From Proteocatella sp051653405 (GTDB lineage Bacteria > Bacillota > Clostridia > Peptostreptococcales > Filifactoraceae), in contig JBOFWC010000062.1 in the NCBI GenBank assembly GCA_051653405.1, forward strand, positions 6,803-70,802: a stretch of DNA of 64,000 nt. Direction: 5' to 3'. A program made the position numbers and the translations under genes. The notes beneath the pieces were generated by a model. That model was not told the origin of the DNA and did no database searches. It worked only from the letters and a program-made list of their open reading frames with translations. Shown here one piece after another: positions 26,489 to 35,597 of the stretch; the first letter of the stretch is position 1, and every line of letters starts with the position of its first letter.

Positions 26489-27556
26489 CTAAAATTTAAA
26501 TTCCTTATTGTTTAATTTGTAAATATATACTAAAATTTCTGCTATTTCTCCGTAAAATTCTGCCGGTATTGCCCTATCCAACTCTGTAGTTGAATATAGA
26601 CTTCTCGCTAAAGGCTTATTTTCGATTACAGAAACATTGTTTTCTTCAGCTGTTTTTATTATTCTAAGCGCAAGTTCATCTTGACCCTTAGCTACTAATA
26701 TAGGCGCCTCATCTTTTTCTATATCATAACGCAAAGCAACTGCATAATGCGTAGGGTTTTTTATTACTACATCCGCACTTGGAACTGCTTGCATCATTCT
26801 AGACATAGCTCTCTGCCTTTGAATCTCTTTTATCTTTCCTTTTATTTGAGGATTTCCCTCCATTTGTTTGTATTCTTCTTTAACATCATGCTTTGACATT
26901 TTTATTTGACGTTCATAATCCCACCACTGATAAAAATAGTCTATTGCTGCAATTGCTGCAAATGCTATACTTACATTAAAAACCATATCTATTACAGATT
27001 CTAACATAAATTTACTTGAATACATTATTCCCATATCTAAAGTTCTACTAAATAATACAAATCTTTTTTGTATAAATTTATATAAAACTATTAACAGTAT
27101 GGTTATTTTTATAATTCCTTTTAAAACTTCAACAATACTTTTTAAAGAAAATAATTTTTTTATTCCTTCCAAAGGATTTAATCTGCTGAATTTAGGTCTT
27201 AAGCTTTCTGTAGAAAATAATAATCTAGTTTGAGCTAATGTAACGATTACTCCTATTAACATTGCTATAACAATTATCGGAATAGCTGCTCTTATAAAAG
27301 CATCTAAGGAAGTAACTGCAATTTCTTTAACAAAGCTATCCGTTATTTCAGTTCTATTTGAGGCATATCCCATGTATGTTAACATAAAGGCTTTTACCGT
27401 TTTATAAATCCCTGGGAAAAGCAGTTTAAGTGAATAAAAAATTCCTAATATGGATACAAGCGAGGTCACATCTTTACTTGTAAAAATATTCCCTTTCTTC
27501 CGCTCGTCTTTTCGTTTCTTGGGGGTGGCTTTTTCCGTCTTAGAATCCCCTGCCAA
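26489..27556 (-). CDS. flhB: Flagellar export protein FlhB
   Basis: FlhB switches the export apparatus from rod/hook to filament substrates after self-cleavage. 355 residues: basic N-terminus, four membrane segments (about 30-210) and a cytoplasmic domain with the cleavage motif NPTH (267-270). TTG start with GGAAG seven bases upstream. A second, free FlhB-C-like protein is encoded at 13317-13589, so the organism has two such domains. Confidence 0.95.
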   Translation of the reverse strand: MAGDSKTEKATPKKRKDERKKGNIFTSKDVTSLVSILGIFYSLKLLFPGIYKTVKAFMLTYMGYASNRTEITDSFVKEIAVTSLDAFIRAAIPIIVIAMLIGVIVTLAQTRLLFSTESLRPKFSRLNPLEGIKKLFSLKSIVEVLKGIIKITILLIVLYKFIQKRFVLFSRTLDMGIMYSSKFMLESVIDMVFNVSIAFAAIAAIDYFYQWWDYERQIKMSKHDVKEEYKQMEGNPQIKGKIKEIQRQRAMSRMMQAVPSADVVIKNPTHYAVALRYDIEKDEAPILVAKGQDELALRIIKTAEENNVSVIENKPLARSLYSTTELDRAIPAEFYGEIAEILVYIYKLNNKEFKF

Positions 27557-27584
27557 ATCATTTCACTTCCTTCTATATAACAGT

Positions 27585-28349
27585 TTATTGCATCAATAAC
27601 GCTAGCTCTCTTATTGAATTTATCATATAAATTACTGCATTATTTAAAAAATCCCCAATAGGTGAAAACATAAACACTAAAATCACCATAGCAATTAATA
27701 TTTTAGCCTGTATATTTACTACAAAGACATTTATTTGCGGAATTGCTTTCATAAGGATTCCTACACCTGCTTCTGTTAAAAATATTATTATAATTATTGG
27801 AAATGCAAGTTGTATCGCTAGTACAGTAAAATCAGAAAACGTCTTTAGTAAAAAAGAGGCTATATTAGCAGTAAATTCAAATGATCCATATGGAACTATA
27901 TCTGCGATTTCTATAAATATCCTTATAAGTGCCAAATGGGCATCTACTGCAAAAAATATGAGCATACACAATATATTGAATAAATTTCCTGTAAGTGGCA
28001 TTTGAACATTATTTTGAGGATCATATATCGTTGACATAGAAAGTCCTACCTGAAAATCTATAAACCCACCTGCATAAACGCACATATATGTTATCATTTG
28101 CATAATATAACCTATACAATAACCAATCATAAGCTCTTTTAACAATAAGAGCATATATTCCATTGGTCCAGTAATTCTAACGCTTTGAACTGGGCTATAT
28201 ACAAATAATAGAAAGCTCAGTGCCATTATAAATCCAGATTTTACTATTGGAGGCAAATTTCTTCGTCCTAAAATAGGATTTAAAAGAATAAACCCTGTAC
28301 ATCTAATAAAAATCAAGGTCCATAGAAGCAGCTGTTCTTCGTTTATCAT
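27585..28349 (-). CDS. fliR: Flagellar export protein FliR
   Basis: 254 residues with about six membrane segments, part of the FliPQR export pore. Typical segments are FLLNPILGRRNLPPIVK and YAGGFIDFQVGLSMSTIYDP. GGAGG precedes the ATG. It lies between fliQ and flhB with short gaps. Confidence 0.94.
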   Translation of the reverse strand: MINEEQLLLWTLIFIRCTGFILLNPILGRRNLPPIVKSGFIMALSFLLFVYSPVQSVRITGPMEYMLLLLKELMIGYCIGYIMQMITYMCVYAGGFIDFQVGLSMSTIYDPQNNVQMPLTGNLFNILCMLIFFAVDAHLALIRIFIEIADIVPYGSFEFTANIASFLLKTFSDFTVLAIQLAFPIIIIIFLTEAGVGILMKAIPQINVFVVNIQAKILIAMVILVFMFSPIGDFLNNAVIYMINSIRELALLMQ

Positions 28350-28366
28350 ATTTCCTCCAAAGCTTC

Positions 28367-28627
28367 TTATTTTAACATTAACTCAAATATATACTTAAAA
28401 AAATCTTGCATCTCTTCAAGCATCACCCCTCCTGTTAAAAGCATTATTACTGCTATTAAAATCAGTTTAGGTACAAATGTTATAGTCTGCTCATGAATTT
28501 GTGTAGCTGCCTGAAATATTGAAATTATTAGTCCTACACCCATACTAATTAACAATACGGGGGCAGAAATCTTTGTGGCAACTATAAGCGCTGCCTGCAT
28601 CAGCATTATAGCTTCTGAGTTTGTCAT
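28367..28627 (-). CDS. fliQ: Flagellar export protein FliQ
   Basis: 86 residues with two membrane helices, the normal size. LLISMGVGLIISIFQAATQI and QTITFVPKL are family hallmarks. It forms the export pore with FliP and FliR. AAGGAG precedes the ATG; fliP lies 19 bases upstream. Confidence 0.95.
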   Translation of the reverse strand: MTNSEAIMLMQAALIVATKISAPVLLISMGVGLIISIFQAATQIHEQTITFVPKLILIAVIMLLTGGVMLEEMQDFFKYIFELMLK

Positions 28628-28645
28628 AACCTTCTCCTTGTTATT

Positions 28646-29302
28646 TTAGTTAAAGCCCTTTATTAATGTACTAAACAACATATTCCAACCATCTATTGTT
28701 ATGAATAGTAGTAACTTAAACGGAAGTGCAATCATTGTAGGTGGAAGCATCATCATCCCCATTGACATTAATGTACTTGCAACTATCATATCAATTAATA
28801 AAAATGGTATAAATAGAAGAAAACCTATAACAAAAGCTCGCTTTAATTCAGTTGTCATAAAAGCAGGCACTACAATCTTCATCGGTATAGCTTCTGTATT
28901 TTGTGAAATTTTTTCACCTGCAAACTCTGCATACATATTTAAAGTTTCTATTTCCGTCTGCTTAAGCATAAATTTTTTAAGAGGTATTTGAGCTCTTTCA
29001 AGTGCTTGAGTTTGAGAAATTTGTTGATTTTTGTAAGGTGTATATGCAGTCTGATTTATTTCTTCGATAACAGGTGTCATTATAAAAAAGGTTAAAAAAA
29101 GCGAAATGCCAATTAAAACCATGTTAGGCGGAAGTTGTTGCACTCCTATTGCATTTCTTAAAAACGAAAGTACAATTATTATTCTTGTAAAAGAAGTCAT
29201 CATTACCAATATAGATGGTAATAATGACACTGTTGTTAATAGGAACAATATCTCAAGAGTCTGTACACCATCTCCATTTACATTTATTAGTGCTTGTCCC
29301 AT
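28646..29302 (-). CDS. fliP: Flagellar export protein FliP
   Basis: 218 residues. Membrane protein with LLPSILVMMTSFTRIIIVLS near the N-terminus and VIGFLLFIPFLLIDMIVAS near the C-terminus, the hallmarks of FliP. There is no long cleaved signal as in enterics; the first membrane helix begins near residue 17. It forms the core of the export pore. It follows fliO by 25 bases. Confidence 0.95.
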   Translation of the reverse strand: MGQALINVNGDGVQTLEILFLLTTVSLLPSILVMMTSFTRIIIVLSFLRNAIGVQQLPPNMVLIGISLFLTFFIMTPVIEEINQTAYTPYKNQQISQTQALERAQIPLKKFMLKQTEIETLNMYAEFAGEKISQNTEAIPMKIVVPAFMTTELKRAFVIGFLLFIPFLLIDMIVASTLMSMGMMMLPPTMIALPFKLLLFITIDGWNMLFSTLIKGFN

Positions 29303-29327
29303 TACTATAATCCCTCAAATTCTAATG

Positions 29328-29678
29328 TTATTTGTTTTTTACATTTTTTATTATATCTTTAAACTTTTCTGCTATATCTAAAGTTTCTTTTTTTTCAAAC
29401 TCAAATTCTTGAATATTTTCTGGGGATAATTCAGCTATATTATTTATTCCCCCTGGAGTTATTCCTAATACAAAATATTTCTGTCCAATTTGAGCAATTG
29501 ATATAGCTTTGTCTTGCCCAACTGCCATAATATCAATCATTTTTATATATTTAGATTGATTTTGTTTTATGGCTATGTTTCCAAGATATCTGCTTACTAT
29601 AAAGGCTAAGTATAATATTCCTAAAAGTATGAGCAGAGTAACAAACATCGATGAAGTTTCTCCTAAAATGTTGCTCAC
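29328..29678 (-). CDS. fliO: Flagellar biosynthesis protein FliO
   Basis: About 106-116 residues: one membrane helix (LLILLGILYLAFIVSRYLG) and a cytoplasmic domain with IKMIDIMAVGQDKAISIAQIG and KYFVLGITPGGI, the FliO pattern. FliO helps assemble the FliP ring. The first start is a GTG overlapping the AAAGGA site; an ATG ten codons in (29648) has TTAGGAG at slightly long spacing and may be the real start. Confidence 0.85.
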   Translation of the reverse strand: MSNILGETSSMFVTLLILLGILYLAFIVSRYLGNIAIKQNQSKYIKMIDIMAVGQDKAISIAQIGQKYFVLGITPGGINNIAELSPENIQEFEFEKKETLDIAEKFKDIIKNVKNK

Positions 29679-29684
29679 TTCCTT

Positions 29685-30767
29685 TTATTTTATTATTTCT
29701 GTAATCCTAACTCCAAAATTATCGTTTACAACCACGACATCCCCTCTTGCTATGCAGCGCTCATTTGCATATATTTCTACTTGATCCCCTGCAAGTTTAT
29801 CTAAAACGATAAGTGTTCCCTGCGTAAATTCTATTATCTCCTTAACAAGTTTTTTGGTTCTACCTATTTCAACTGAAATTTCAAGAGGTACATCCATAAG
29901 GAGTTTTAAATTGTCTTGTGGGATATCTAGTTCCGCTTCTTTTGCTACAAAAGAACTTGGTATTGGCTGAACTTCCACAACTTTATTCTGAACTGGTTGT
30001 GGTGGCGGTGTTGGCGCTGCCACTGGTGGCGGTGTTGGCGCTGCCACTGGTGGCGGTGTTGGCGCTGCCGCTGGTGGCGGTGTTGGCGCTGCCGCTGGTG
30101 GCGGTGTTGGTGCTACCGCTGCTGGAGCCATCTCTACTTCTGGCGGTTCTGTAATGCTCATATCAGAAATCATCTCTGGTGGTATCATTCTTGATACAAG
30201 CATCTTAACTAATGGTATTGCCATTAAATTGACAAATTCACATCTTATAGAGCCTTCTATTGATAAGCTAAATTCTATGCTTACAAAACTCATGTTTGGT
30301 TCAAAATATTTTTCTTTAAATTGTTGTGAATTTTCTATTTCAAAAGATGTTGGTGTAGTTATATTAACGGACTCTCCTATAAACTCCGACATTGCTGTCG
30401 CAGAAGCGCCCATCATTTGATTCATTACCTCGCATATTGCACTCACATAGAGTTCGTTCATTGAAAAATCTTCGTCAGCAATTTCACTTCCCATAAGCAG
30501 ACCAACTATTGTTTTTACATCTGCTTTTTTTATAATCATGACGTTATTTCCAGAAAGTCCGTGAGTATAAGTAATTTCAACTGCTATTGCTGGTTCAAGT
30601 CTTGTAAACTCAAATTCCTCAAAAGTAACTACTTTGACATTTGGAGTAGTTATATCTACCCTTCTATCAAGCATTGTAGCTACAGCTGTTGCAGAGGCTC
30701 CCAAACTTATATTTATTATTTCACCTATCGCATCTATTTCTATAGAACTTAGATATTCATGGCTCAT
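29685..30767 (-). CDS. fliY: Flagellar switch phosphatase FliY (CheC-like plus FliN domain)
   Basis: Switch-complex protein that removes phosphate from CheY-P and provides the FliN part of the C-ring. 360 residues. The N-terminal CheC-like domain has both phosphatase motifs intact: DAIGEIIN (Asp12, Glu16, Asn19) and SAICEVMN. The C-terminal FliN/SpoA domain (about 285-360) has DVPLEISVEIGRTKKLVKEI. Between them lies a Pro/Ala linker made of a 24-bp tandem repeat. The usual N-terminal FliM-like CheY-binding peptide seen in Bacillus is reduced to MSHEYLSS. AGGAGG precedes the ATG. Confidence 0.93.
   Translation of the reverse strand: MSHEYLSSIEIDAIGEIINISLGASATAVATMLDRRVDITTPNVKVVTFEEFEFTRLEPAIAVEITYTHGLSGNNVMIIKKADVKTIVGLLMGSEIADEDFSMNELYVSAICEVMNQMMGASATAMSEFIGESVNITTPTSFEIENSQQFKEKYFEPNMSFVSIEFSLSIEGSIRCEFVNLMAIPLVKMLVSRMIPPEMISDMSITEPPEVEMAPAAVAPTPPPAAAPTPPPAAAPTPPPVAAPTPPPVAAPTPPPQPVQNKVVEVQPIPSSFVAKEAELDIPQDNLKLLMDVPLEISVEIGRTKKLVKEIIEFTQGTLIVLDKLAGDQVEIYANERCIARGDVVVVNDNFGVRITEIIK
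30001..30120 (-). repeat. Tandem 24-bp repeat in the FliY linker, five units
   Basis: Units of 24 bases beginning GGTGGCGGTGTTGGCGCTGC on the plus strand encode Ala-Pro-Thr-Pro-Pro-Pro-(Ala/Val)-Ala in FliY. The units differ by one or a few bases. It is GC-rich against an AT-rich background. Confidence 0.95.
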
Positions 30768-30814
30768 TTCATCCTCCTGCTTTATTTCTTTGAATTCTTT
30801 ATGTCATTTTGACA

Positions 30815-31255
30815 TTATCGTCCTATTTCCAATGCTTTGGTCGCCATCATTTTAATTGCATTAAAAGCCGTTATATTTGCATCATAAGACCTTGTAGCCG
30901 ACATTGCGTCTACTGTTTCCTTTATTAAATCTACATTTGGCATAAGCACATATCCGTCTGCATCTGCATCTGGGTGTTCTGGATTATAGACTGCTTTAAA
31001 TTCTCTCGCATCCTCTACAACTTGAGTTATCTGTACTCCACCCTTTGCTGAAGCTTCCTTTGCTCTTTTGCTCAAAACACTTCTAAAACTATTTTCTTCG
31101 ATGGGCTGAAAAACAACCATCTTTCTTCTGTATGGCCCTCCGCCTTCAGTTCTTGTTGTTTCTATATTAGATATATTTTCTGATATTATATCTAGTCTTT
31201 GTTTTTGTGCCGTAAGTCCAGATGCACTTATATTCATAGAACTTAAAAAAGACAT
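30815..31255 (-). CDS. flgC: Flagellar basal-body rod protein FlgC
   Basis: Proximal rod protein. 146 residues with N-terminal MNISASGLTAQKQRLDIISE and C-terminal SYDANITAFNAIKMMATKAL, plus the FlgC-specific NPEHPDADADGYVLMPNVD block. It is usually between flgB and fliE; here it lies about 12 kb away between cheY and fliY, while flgB and fliE are direct neighbours. AGGAGG precedes the ATG. The gene is intact. Confidence 0.93.
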   Translation of the reverse strand: MSFLSSMNISASGLTAQKQRLDIISENISNIETTRTEGGGPYRRKMVVFQPIEENSFRSVLSKRAKEASAKGGVQITQVVEDAREFKAVYNPEHPDADADGYVLMPNVDLIKETVDAMSATRSYDANITAFNAIKMMATKALEIGR

Positions 31256-31276
31256 CTATACCTCCTTTTTATATTT

Positions 31277-31636
31277 CTATCCTAGTATCTGTTGAACAGC
31301 TTTAAGAATTCTATCTGGTTTAAAAGGTTTAACTATGAAATCTTTTGCTCCCGATTTTATAGCTTCTACAACCATAGCCTCTTGCCCCATTGCTGAACAC
31401 ATTATTATTTTAGCATTTGGATCCTGTGCTTTTATAGTTTTAAGCGCTTCAAGTCCATCCATATTAGGCATTGTTATGTCCATTACTACTAAATCAGGCT
31501 GTATTTCCTGATACTTTGCTACTGCCTCTGCTCCATCTGCAGCTTCAAACAATTCTGTGTATCCATTTTTTGTAAGTGTATCCTTAACTACCATTCTCAT
31601 AAATGCTGCATCATCTACTAATAATATTTTTGCCAT
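31277..31636 (-). CDS. cheY: Chemotaxis response regulator CheY
   Basis: 119-residue single receiver domain that carries the signal from CheA to the motor switch. Acid pocket VDDAAFMR, acceptor Asp in LVVMDITMPNMDG, Thr/Ser in IIMCSAMGQ and Lys in FIVKPF are all present. It lies between fliM and flgC, beside its binding partners FliM and FliY. Confidence 0.96.
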   Translation of the reverse strand: MAKILLVDDAAFMRMVVKDTLTKNGYTELFEAADGAEAVAKYQEIQPDLVVMDITMPNMDGLEALKTIKAQDPNAKIIMCSAMGQEAMVVEAIKSGAKDFIVKPFKPDRILKAVQQILG

Positions 31637-31675
31637 GTTATTTACCTTCCTTATCTCTTTTATAAATTGTTTTTA

Positions 31676-32674
31676 TTATTGTTTTACATGTTTTATTTTA
31701 ACGGCTACATTCTTCTTGTGTACTCCAAGTGTGCCGGTAAACCATGCGGAATCATCTACATACATGTAAACTTCTGAGTCCTTAGGTCTGCCTAAATTAA
31801 TTATATCTCCTACTCTAAGATTATATGCATCTCTCATTTTCATTTCTGCTTCGCCTAATCTTACTCTTATCTCCATCTCAGATGATTTTATGTTATTTAA
31901 TATTATTTCATCTTCTTTTCCTACTTTAGTTCCTTTTGCTCTTATGCTTTCACTCTCATGTACTTCAAATATTAAGCTCAATAAGCTTCCTGGAATACAA
32001 ACAGTCAATTTGCTTTCACTAGTTCCTATTTTTGCATTAATTATTATTATTACTACAGTTTCATCCATGCCTATTACTTGACCTACATTTTGATTCATTC
32101 TTGCTGCTACATATCTAAAGCTTCCTTCCTCAAGATAGTTTGACCAAGCCTCTTTCATGTTAGGCACAAGTCTAGTCATTATATAATCATAAAGTGCGAT
32201 TTCTACCTCAGTGTATTTGTAATCTGTTTTTATATCTATATCTTCACCTTCACCACCAAGGATTCTATCTATCATACCCAGCATTAATCTATTGTTTACA
32301 TGCATGAGTATAGGCGCACCTTTGTCTATCTCTGGAATTTCTAAATCTACAAATGATAATATATCATTATCATTTACTGCATTACTGAATTCATAATACC
32401 TTTGCTCTTCTACCCCAATAACTTCAAATTCACAATTTGTTCTCAACATATTACTTGCTTTAGATGCGAGAATTCTTGAATAGTTTTCATATACTCCATT
32501 TAGTAATTTCAGCTTATCTCTTGTAAATTTTTTAGGACTGTAGAAATCGTATTTTTTATAATTGACTTCTTCCTGTATTTCTTGCTCTACAGTTTCCTGA
32601 GGTTCATCTCCTCCACCACCCATCATAGAGCTCAATAAAAGGTCTATCTGACTCTGAGATAATACCTCTGACAT
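31676..32674 (-). CDS. fliM: Flagellar motor switch protein FliM
   Basis: C-ring protein that binds CheY-P. 332 residues: N-terminal CheY-binding peptide LSQSQIDLLLSSM, a Gly/Glu-rich linker, the CheC-like middle domain with DRILGGEGEDID, and the C-terminal SpoA domain with RVRLGEAEMKMRDAYNLRVGD. GAGGAGGTG precedes the ATG. Only 24 bases separate it from motB; the fliL gene often found there is missing. Confidence 0.95.
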   Translation of the reverse strand: MSEVLSQSQIDLLLSSMMGGGGDEPQETVEQEIQEEVNYKKYDFYSPKKFTRDKLKLLNGVYENYSRILASKASNMLRTNCEFEVIGVEEQRYYEFSNAVNDNDILSFVDLEIPEIDKGAPILMHVNNRLMLGMIDRILGGEGEDIDIKTDYKYTEVEIALYDYIMTRLVPNMKEAWSNYLEEGSFRYVAARMNQNVGQVIGMDETVVIIIINAKIGTSESKLTVCIPGSLLSLIFEVHESESIRAKGTKVGKEDEIILNNIKSSEMEIRVRLGEAEMKMRDAYNLRVGDIINLGRPKDSEVYMYVDDSAWFTGTLGVHKKNVAVKIKHVKQ

Positions 32675-32697
32675 TCAATTCTCACCTCCTCTGCTTC

Positions 32698-33462
32698 TTA
32701 ACTATTGTACACTTCTTTATAGTACTCATCAAGCGCTCTGTTTATAGAATCATTTTTTGTTATTATTATCTCTACCCTTCTATTCTTAGCTCTATTCGCC
32801 GAGGTATCAAAAGGACTTATCGGTCTAAATTGTCCAAAGGATGTAGCTATTAATTTTTCTGGACTTATTATATTTTTTTTCTGAAGATATATAAGTACTT
32901 CTGTCGCTCTATTTGAGGATAAAACCCTATCAAACCTTATATCATTTGGCTTATCTGGTCTCGCCTGTGAAGTATGTCCTAATATCTGAATTTCTCCAAT
33001 TATATTTGAAGAACTTTTTATTACTTTAGAAAAACTATCTAAAACTTTTTTCCCCTCATCTCTTAATACATAACTATCTCCATCAAAAAATATATTATTT
33101 TTAAAGGTTATAAAGGTATACCCATCCCCTTTTTTTATTTCTACATCGCTTTGAACATTCTGTTCTTCTGAAGCTTTTTTTAAACTATAATAAAGATCAT
33201 CAAAATTTTCTATTATTTCCTGTGGCTCCCTAGCTCCTTCAACATCATATTCTCCTGCATTTTCTTGTTCACCTTCTACAATCTGAGAAGTGGCCTTTGC
33301 ATTAGGGTTAAAGCTTTTTACGATAATTTCGTACTTTGCTGCATCTACTGAACTTATTGAATATAGTAGTACAAAAAAACACAATAATAAAGTAATCGTA
33401 TCCCCATATGTGGCCAGCCATTTTTCTTTATTTTCAGGTGCTTGTGCTTTTTTCTTTAACAT
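32698..33462 (-). CDS. motB: Flagellar stator protein MotB
   Basis: 254 residues. A single membrane helix near the N-terminus with the ion-binding Asp in TYGDTITLLLCFFVLLYS, a plug/linker, and a C-terminal OmpA-like peptidoglycan-binding domain with QILGHTSQARP and RAKNRRVEIIIT. It forms the ion channel with MotA, which is encoded ten bases upstream. Proton versus sodium use cannot be decided from this. Confidence 0.94.
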   Translation of the reverse strand: MLKKKAQAPENKEKWLATYGDTITLLLCFFVLLYSISSVDAAKYEIIVKSFNPNAKATSQIVEGEQENAGEYDVEGAREPQEIIENFDDLYYSLKKASEEQNVQSDVEIKKGDGYTFITFKNNIFFDGDSYVLRDEGKKVLDSFSKVIKSSSNIIGEIQILGHTSQARPDKPNDIRFDRVLSSNRATEVLIYLQKKNIISPEKLIATSFGQFRPISPFDTSANRAKNRRVEIIITKNDSINRALDEYYKEVYNS

Positions 33463-33471
33463 AGTGTCACC

Positions 33472-34287
33472 TTATTTCTTAGATTTTTTACCTTTTTTAC
33501 CGCCACCTTCTGAACCTTCTCCTTCGACGCCTCTTTCATGGTGTGCTAAAAACGAATTAAGCTTTTCATTTAAAAACTTAGGATTGTCTCCTGATTGTAT
33601 GGCAAGCGCCCCCTCTATTATTATACTTTTATATAATATCTCTTCATCATGTTTTTGTTTTAACCTTCTTGATATTGGTCCTAACAATACATTCGCAACA
33701 ATAACTCCATAAAGTGTAGTAATAAGAGCTACAGACATATCCTGTCCTATACTGCTACTCCCGCCTGAATCCATTGACATTCCTTTAAGCATATTTACTA
33801 GTCCTATCAGAGTTCCTATCATACCAAATGCTGGACCTAAAGCTTCTCCTGTTTCATAAAAGGCTACTGCCTTTCCATGTCTTTCATCCAAGTACATAAG
33901 TTCCATTTCAAGCATTTCTTTTATCCTTGATGCATCTGGAACGTCTACTATAAGTATGAGACTTTGTTTAAAAAATGGATCTTCTACTTTTTTGGATTCT
34001 TCTTCTAATGCTAGCAATCCCTTTTTTCTTGCTACTTGAGCCATCTCTACAATCTGTTCTATACATTCCTTTGAGTTGTATTTATTTTTAGCCATTATGA
34101 TTTTAATGTGCTTTGGCACATTTTTAAATGCCGTTATTCCATAACCTGCAAAAAGTGCTATTATCGTTCCCAGTATTACTATTACAAAACTTGGTAAATC
34201 TATGAAGTTTCCAATTTTGGAAATCCCCATTCCATAAACCATCAATACGACGGCTAATGCCATTCCTATAAACATAGTAAAATCCAT
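33472..34287 (-). CDS. motA: Flagellar stator protein MotA
   Basis: 271 residues with four membrane helices (N-terminal pair about 3-55, second pair about 150-205) and a cytoplasmic domain between them. AFGMIGTLIGLVNMLKGM is the typical third-helix motif. The C-terminus is a Gly/Lys tail EGGGKKGKKSKK. It follows flbD and precedes motB. Confidence 0.95.
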   Translation of the reverse strand: MDFTMFIGMALAVVLMVYGMGISKIGNFIDLPSFVIVILGTIIALFAGYGITAFKNVPKHIKIIMAKNKYNSKECIEQIVEMAQVARKKGLLALEEESKKVEDPFFKQSLILIVDVPDASRIKEMLEMELMYLDERHGKAVAFYETGEALGPAFGMIGTLIGLVNMLKGMSMDSGGSSSIGQDMSVALITTLYGVIVANVLLGPISRRLKQKHDEEILYKSIIIEGALAIQSGDNPKFLNEKLNSFLAHHERGVEGEGSEGGGKKGKKSKK

Positions 34288-34339
34288 ACGACTCCTCCAA
34301 AATTTATGTCTTATATTTTAAATACAATTTCAGAAAATT

Positions 34340-34546
34340 TTATACTATGACACTGCTCTTTCTAAATTCCAATAATATTCTATTATATTCTACAATTCTA
34401 TCTATTATTTCATCAACACTTTCTTTAACAATAAAATGTTCCTTGTTCATAAGTGTAATTTTCGACTCTGGTATTATATCTATGGTCATTATTTGATAAC
34501 AATTTATTACAAACTCTTCATTATTTAATTTTGTTAATTTTATCAT
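34340..34546 (-). CDS. flbD: FlbD-family flagellar operon protein
   Basis: 68 residues, beginning MIKLTKLNNEEFVINCYQI and continuing with IPESKITLMNKEHFIVKES, the whole FlbD domain. The start has AGAGG eight bases upstream; a longer frame lacks one. FlbD (SwrD in Bacillus) increases motor power there. Its place between flgE and motA is the standard one. Confidence 0.9.
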   Translation of the reverse strand: MIKLTKLNNEEFVINCYQIMTIDIIPESKITLMNKEHFIVKESVDEIIDRIVEYNRILLEFRKSSVIV

Positions 34547-34624
34547 TTTTGAAAACCTCTGTTTCTTTAGATAAAATATGTATTCGTGTGAAGCCGAAAA
34601 TATCGGCCTCACACTTTAACTAAT

Positions 34625-35524
34625 CTATCTCTTCATTGAAAGTAGTTCCTGTAGCATTTCATCTGATACAGTTATTATTCTTGTGTTTGCTTGAAACCCT
34701 CTTTGTGTAGTTATCATTTCTGAGAATTCTTTTGCTAAATCTACGTTTGCCATTTCAAGTCCATTTGATTTTATCATCCCTGTTCCTCGATCCCCAGGTA
34801 TTCCTACAATCTTAGTTCCTACGTTTGATACTGCTTTGTAGTATGGTCCCTGAGATTTTTCAAGTCCATTTTGATTTGTCATATTCGCTAACAGAATCTG
34901 GCCTATTGTTATAGGTCCTTTAGAATCTATCCCTATTACGTTTCCTGATGAATCTATTCTTATACTGTTTATATCAGATCTTGGCTCTACATTTTCTTCT
35001 GTTCTATCTCCACTTATAGATGGTATTCTTATAGGCTTTAGTGTTGTATCTTCAGGAAGTGATTTTCCGTATACTAAATATCCATTTGAGTCTACTAAAA
35101 ATCCATTTCCATCAAATCTAAAATCCCCTAATCTAGAAAGGCTTAACTCCTTAAAATCAGTTACTCCTCCAGTAGTAGCATCTACCGCTATATCTTTTTG
35201 TTTTTTAGGTCCTACTATGAAAAATCCGCCGCCATCTATCATACAGTCTGTCGGACTATCTGTTGGTGCATAACTCCCCTGAGAAAACATAAGGTCTATT
35301 GCTGCAATTTTAGAACCATATCCTACCTGAGAAGCATTCTTTCCTCCAAAGGTATTCCCTCCATCACTTGCAGCACTTACTGTCTGATATATTGAGTCTT
35401 GAAACGTTGCTCTAGAAGCTTTATACCCGTAGGTATTAACGTTTGCGATATTATTTCCTATGGTATCCATTTTTGATTGATGTGCTCTTAAGCCCGATAC
35501 CCCTGAAAACATTGATCTAATCAT
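34625..35524 (-). CDS. flgE: Flagellar hook protein of the FlgE/FlgG family
   Basis: 299 residues with N-terminal HQSKMDTIGNNIANVNTYGY, the following FQDSIYQTVS, central DGGGFFIVG and a C-terminus with LAKEFSEMITTQRGFQANTRII. The position between the TIGR02530 gene and flbD is that of the Bacillus hook gene. It is short compared with enteric FlgE (about 400) but near the Bacillus size. It could be labelled FlgG by similarity; position supports hook. Confidence 0.87.
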   Translation of the reverse strand: MIRSMFSGVSGLRAHQSKMDTIGNNIANVNTYGYKASRATFQDSIYQTVSAASDGGNTFGGKNASQVGYGSKIAAIDLMFSQGSYAPTDSPTDCMIDGGGFFIVGPKKQKDIAVDATTGGVTDFKELSLSRLGDFRFDGNGFLVDSNGYLVYGKSLPEDTTLKPIRIPSISGDRTEENVEPRSDINSIRIDSSGNVIGIDSKGPITIGQILLANMTNQNGLEKSQGPYYKAVSNVGTKIVGIPGDRGTGMIKSNGLEMANVDLAKEFSEMITTQRGFQANTRIITVSDEMLQELLSMKR

Positions 35525-35597
35525 TTTGATTCCCTTTCTTCCGTATTAAATGAATTTTATCATTCGGATAAAATTCAACGCCTCCATTACGGTCCAG

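Noticed and set aside
29918..30194. Two plus-strand frames over the FliY linker, rich in Leu/Val or Trp/Cys
   Set aside because: They only mirror the 24-bp Pro/Ala-coding repeat in other frames; FliY on the minus strand is clearly the gene.
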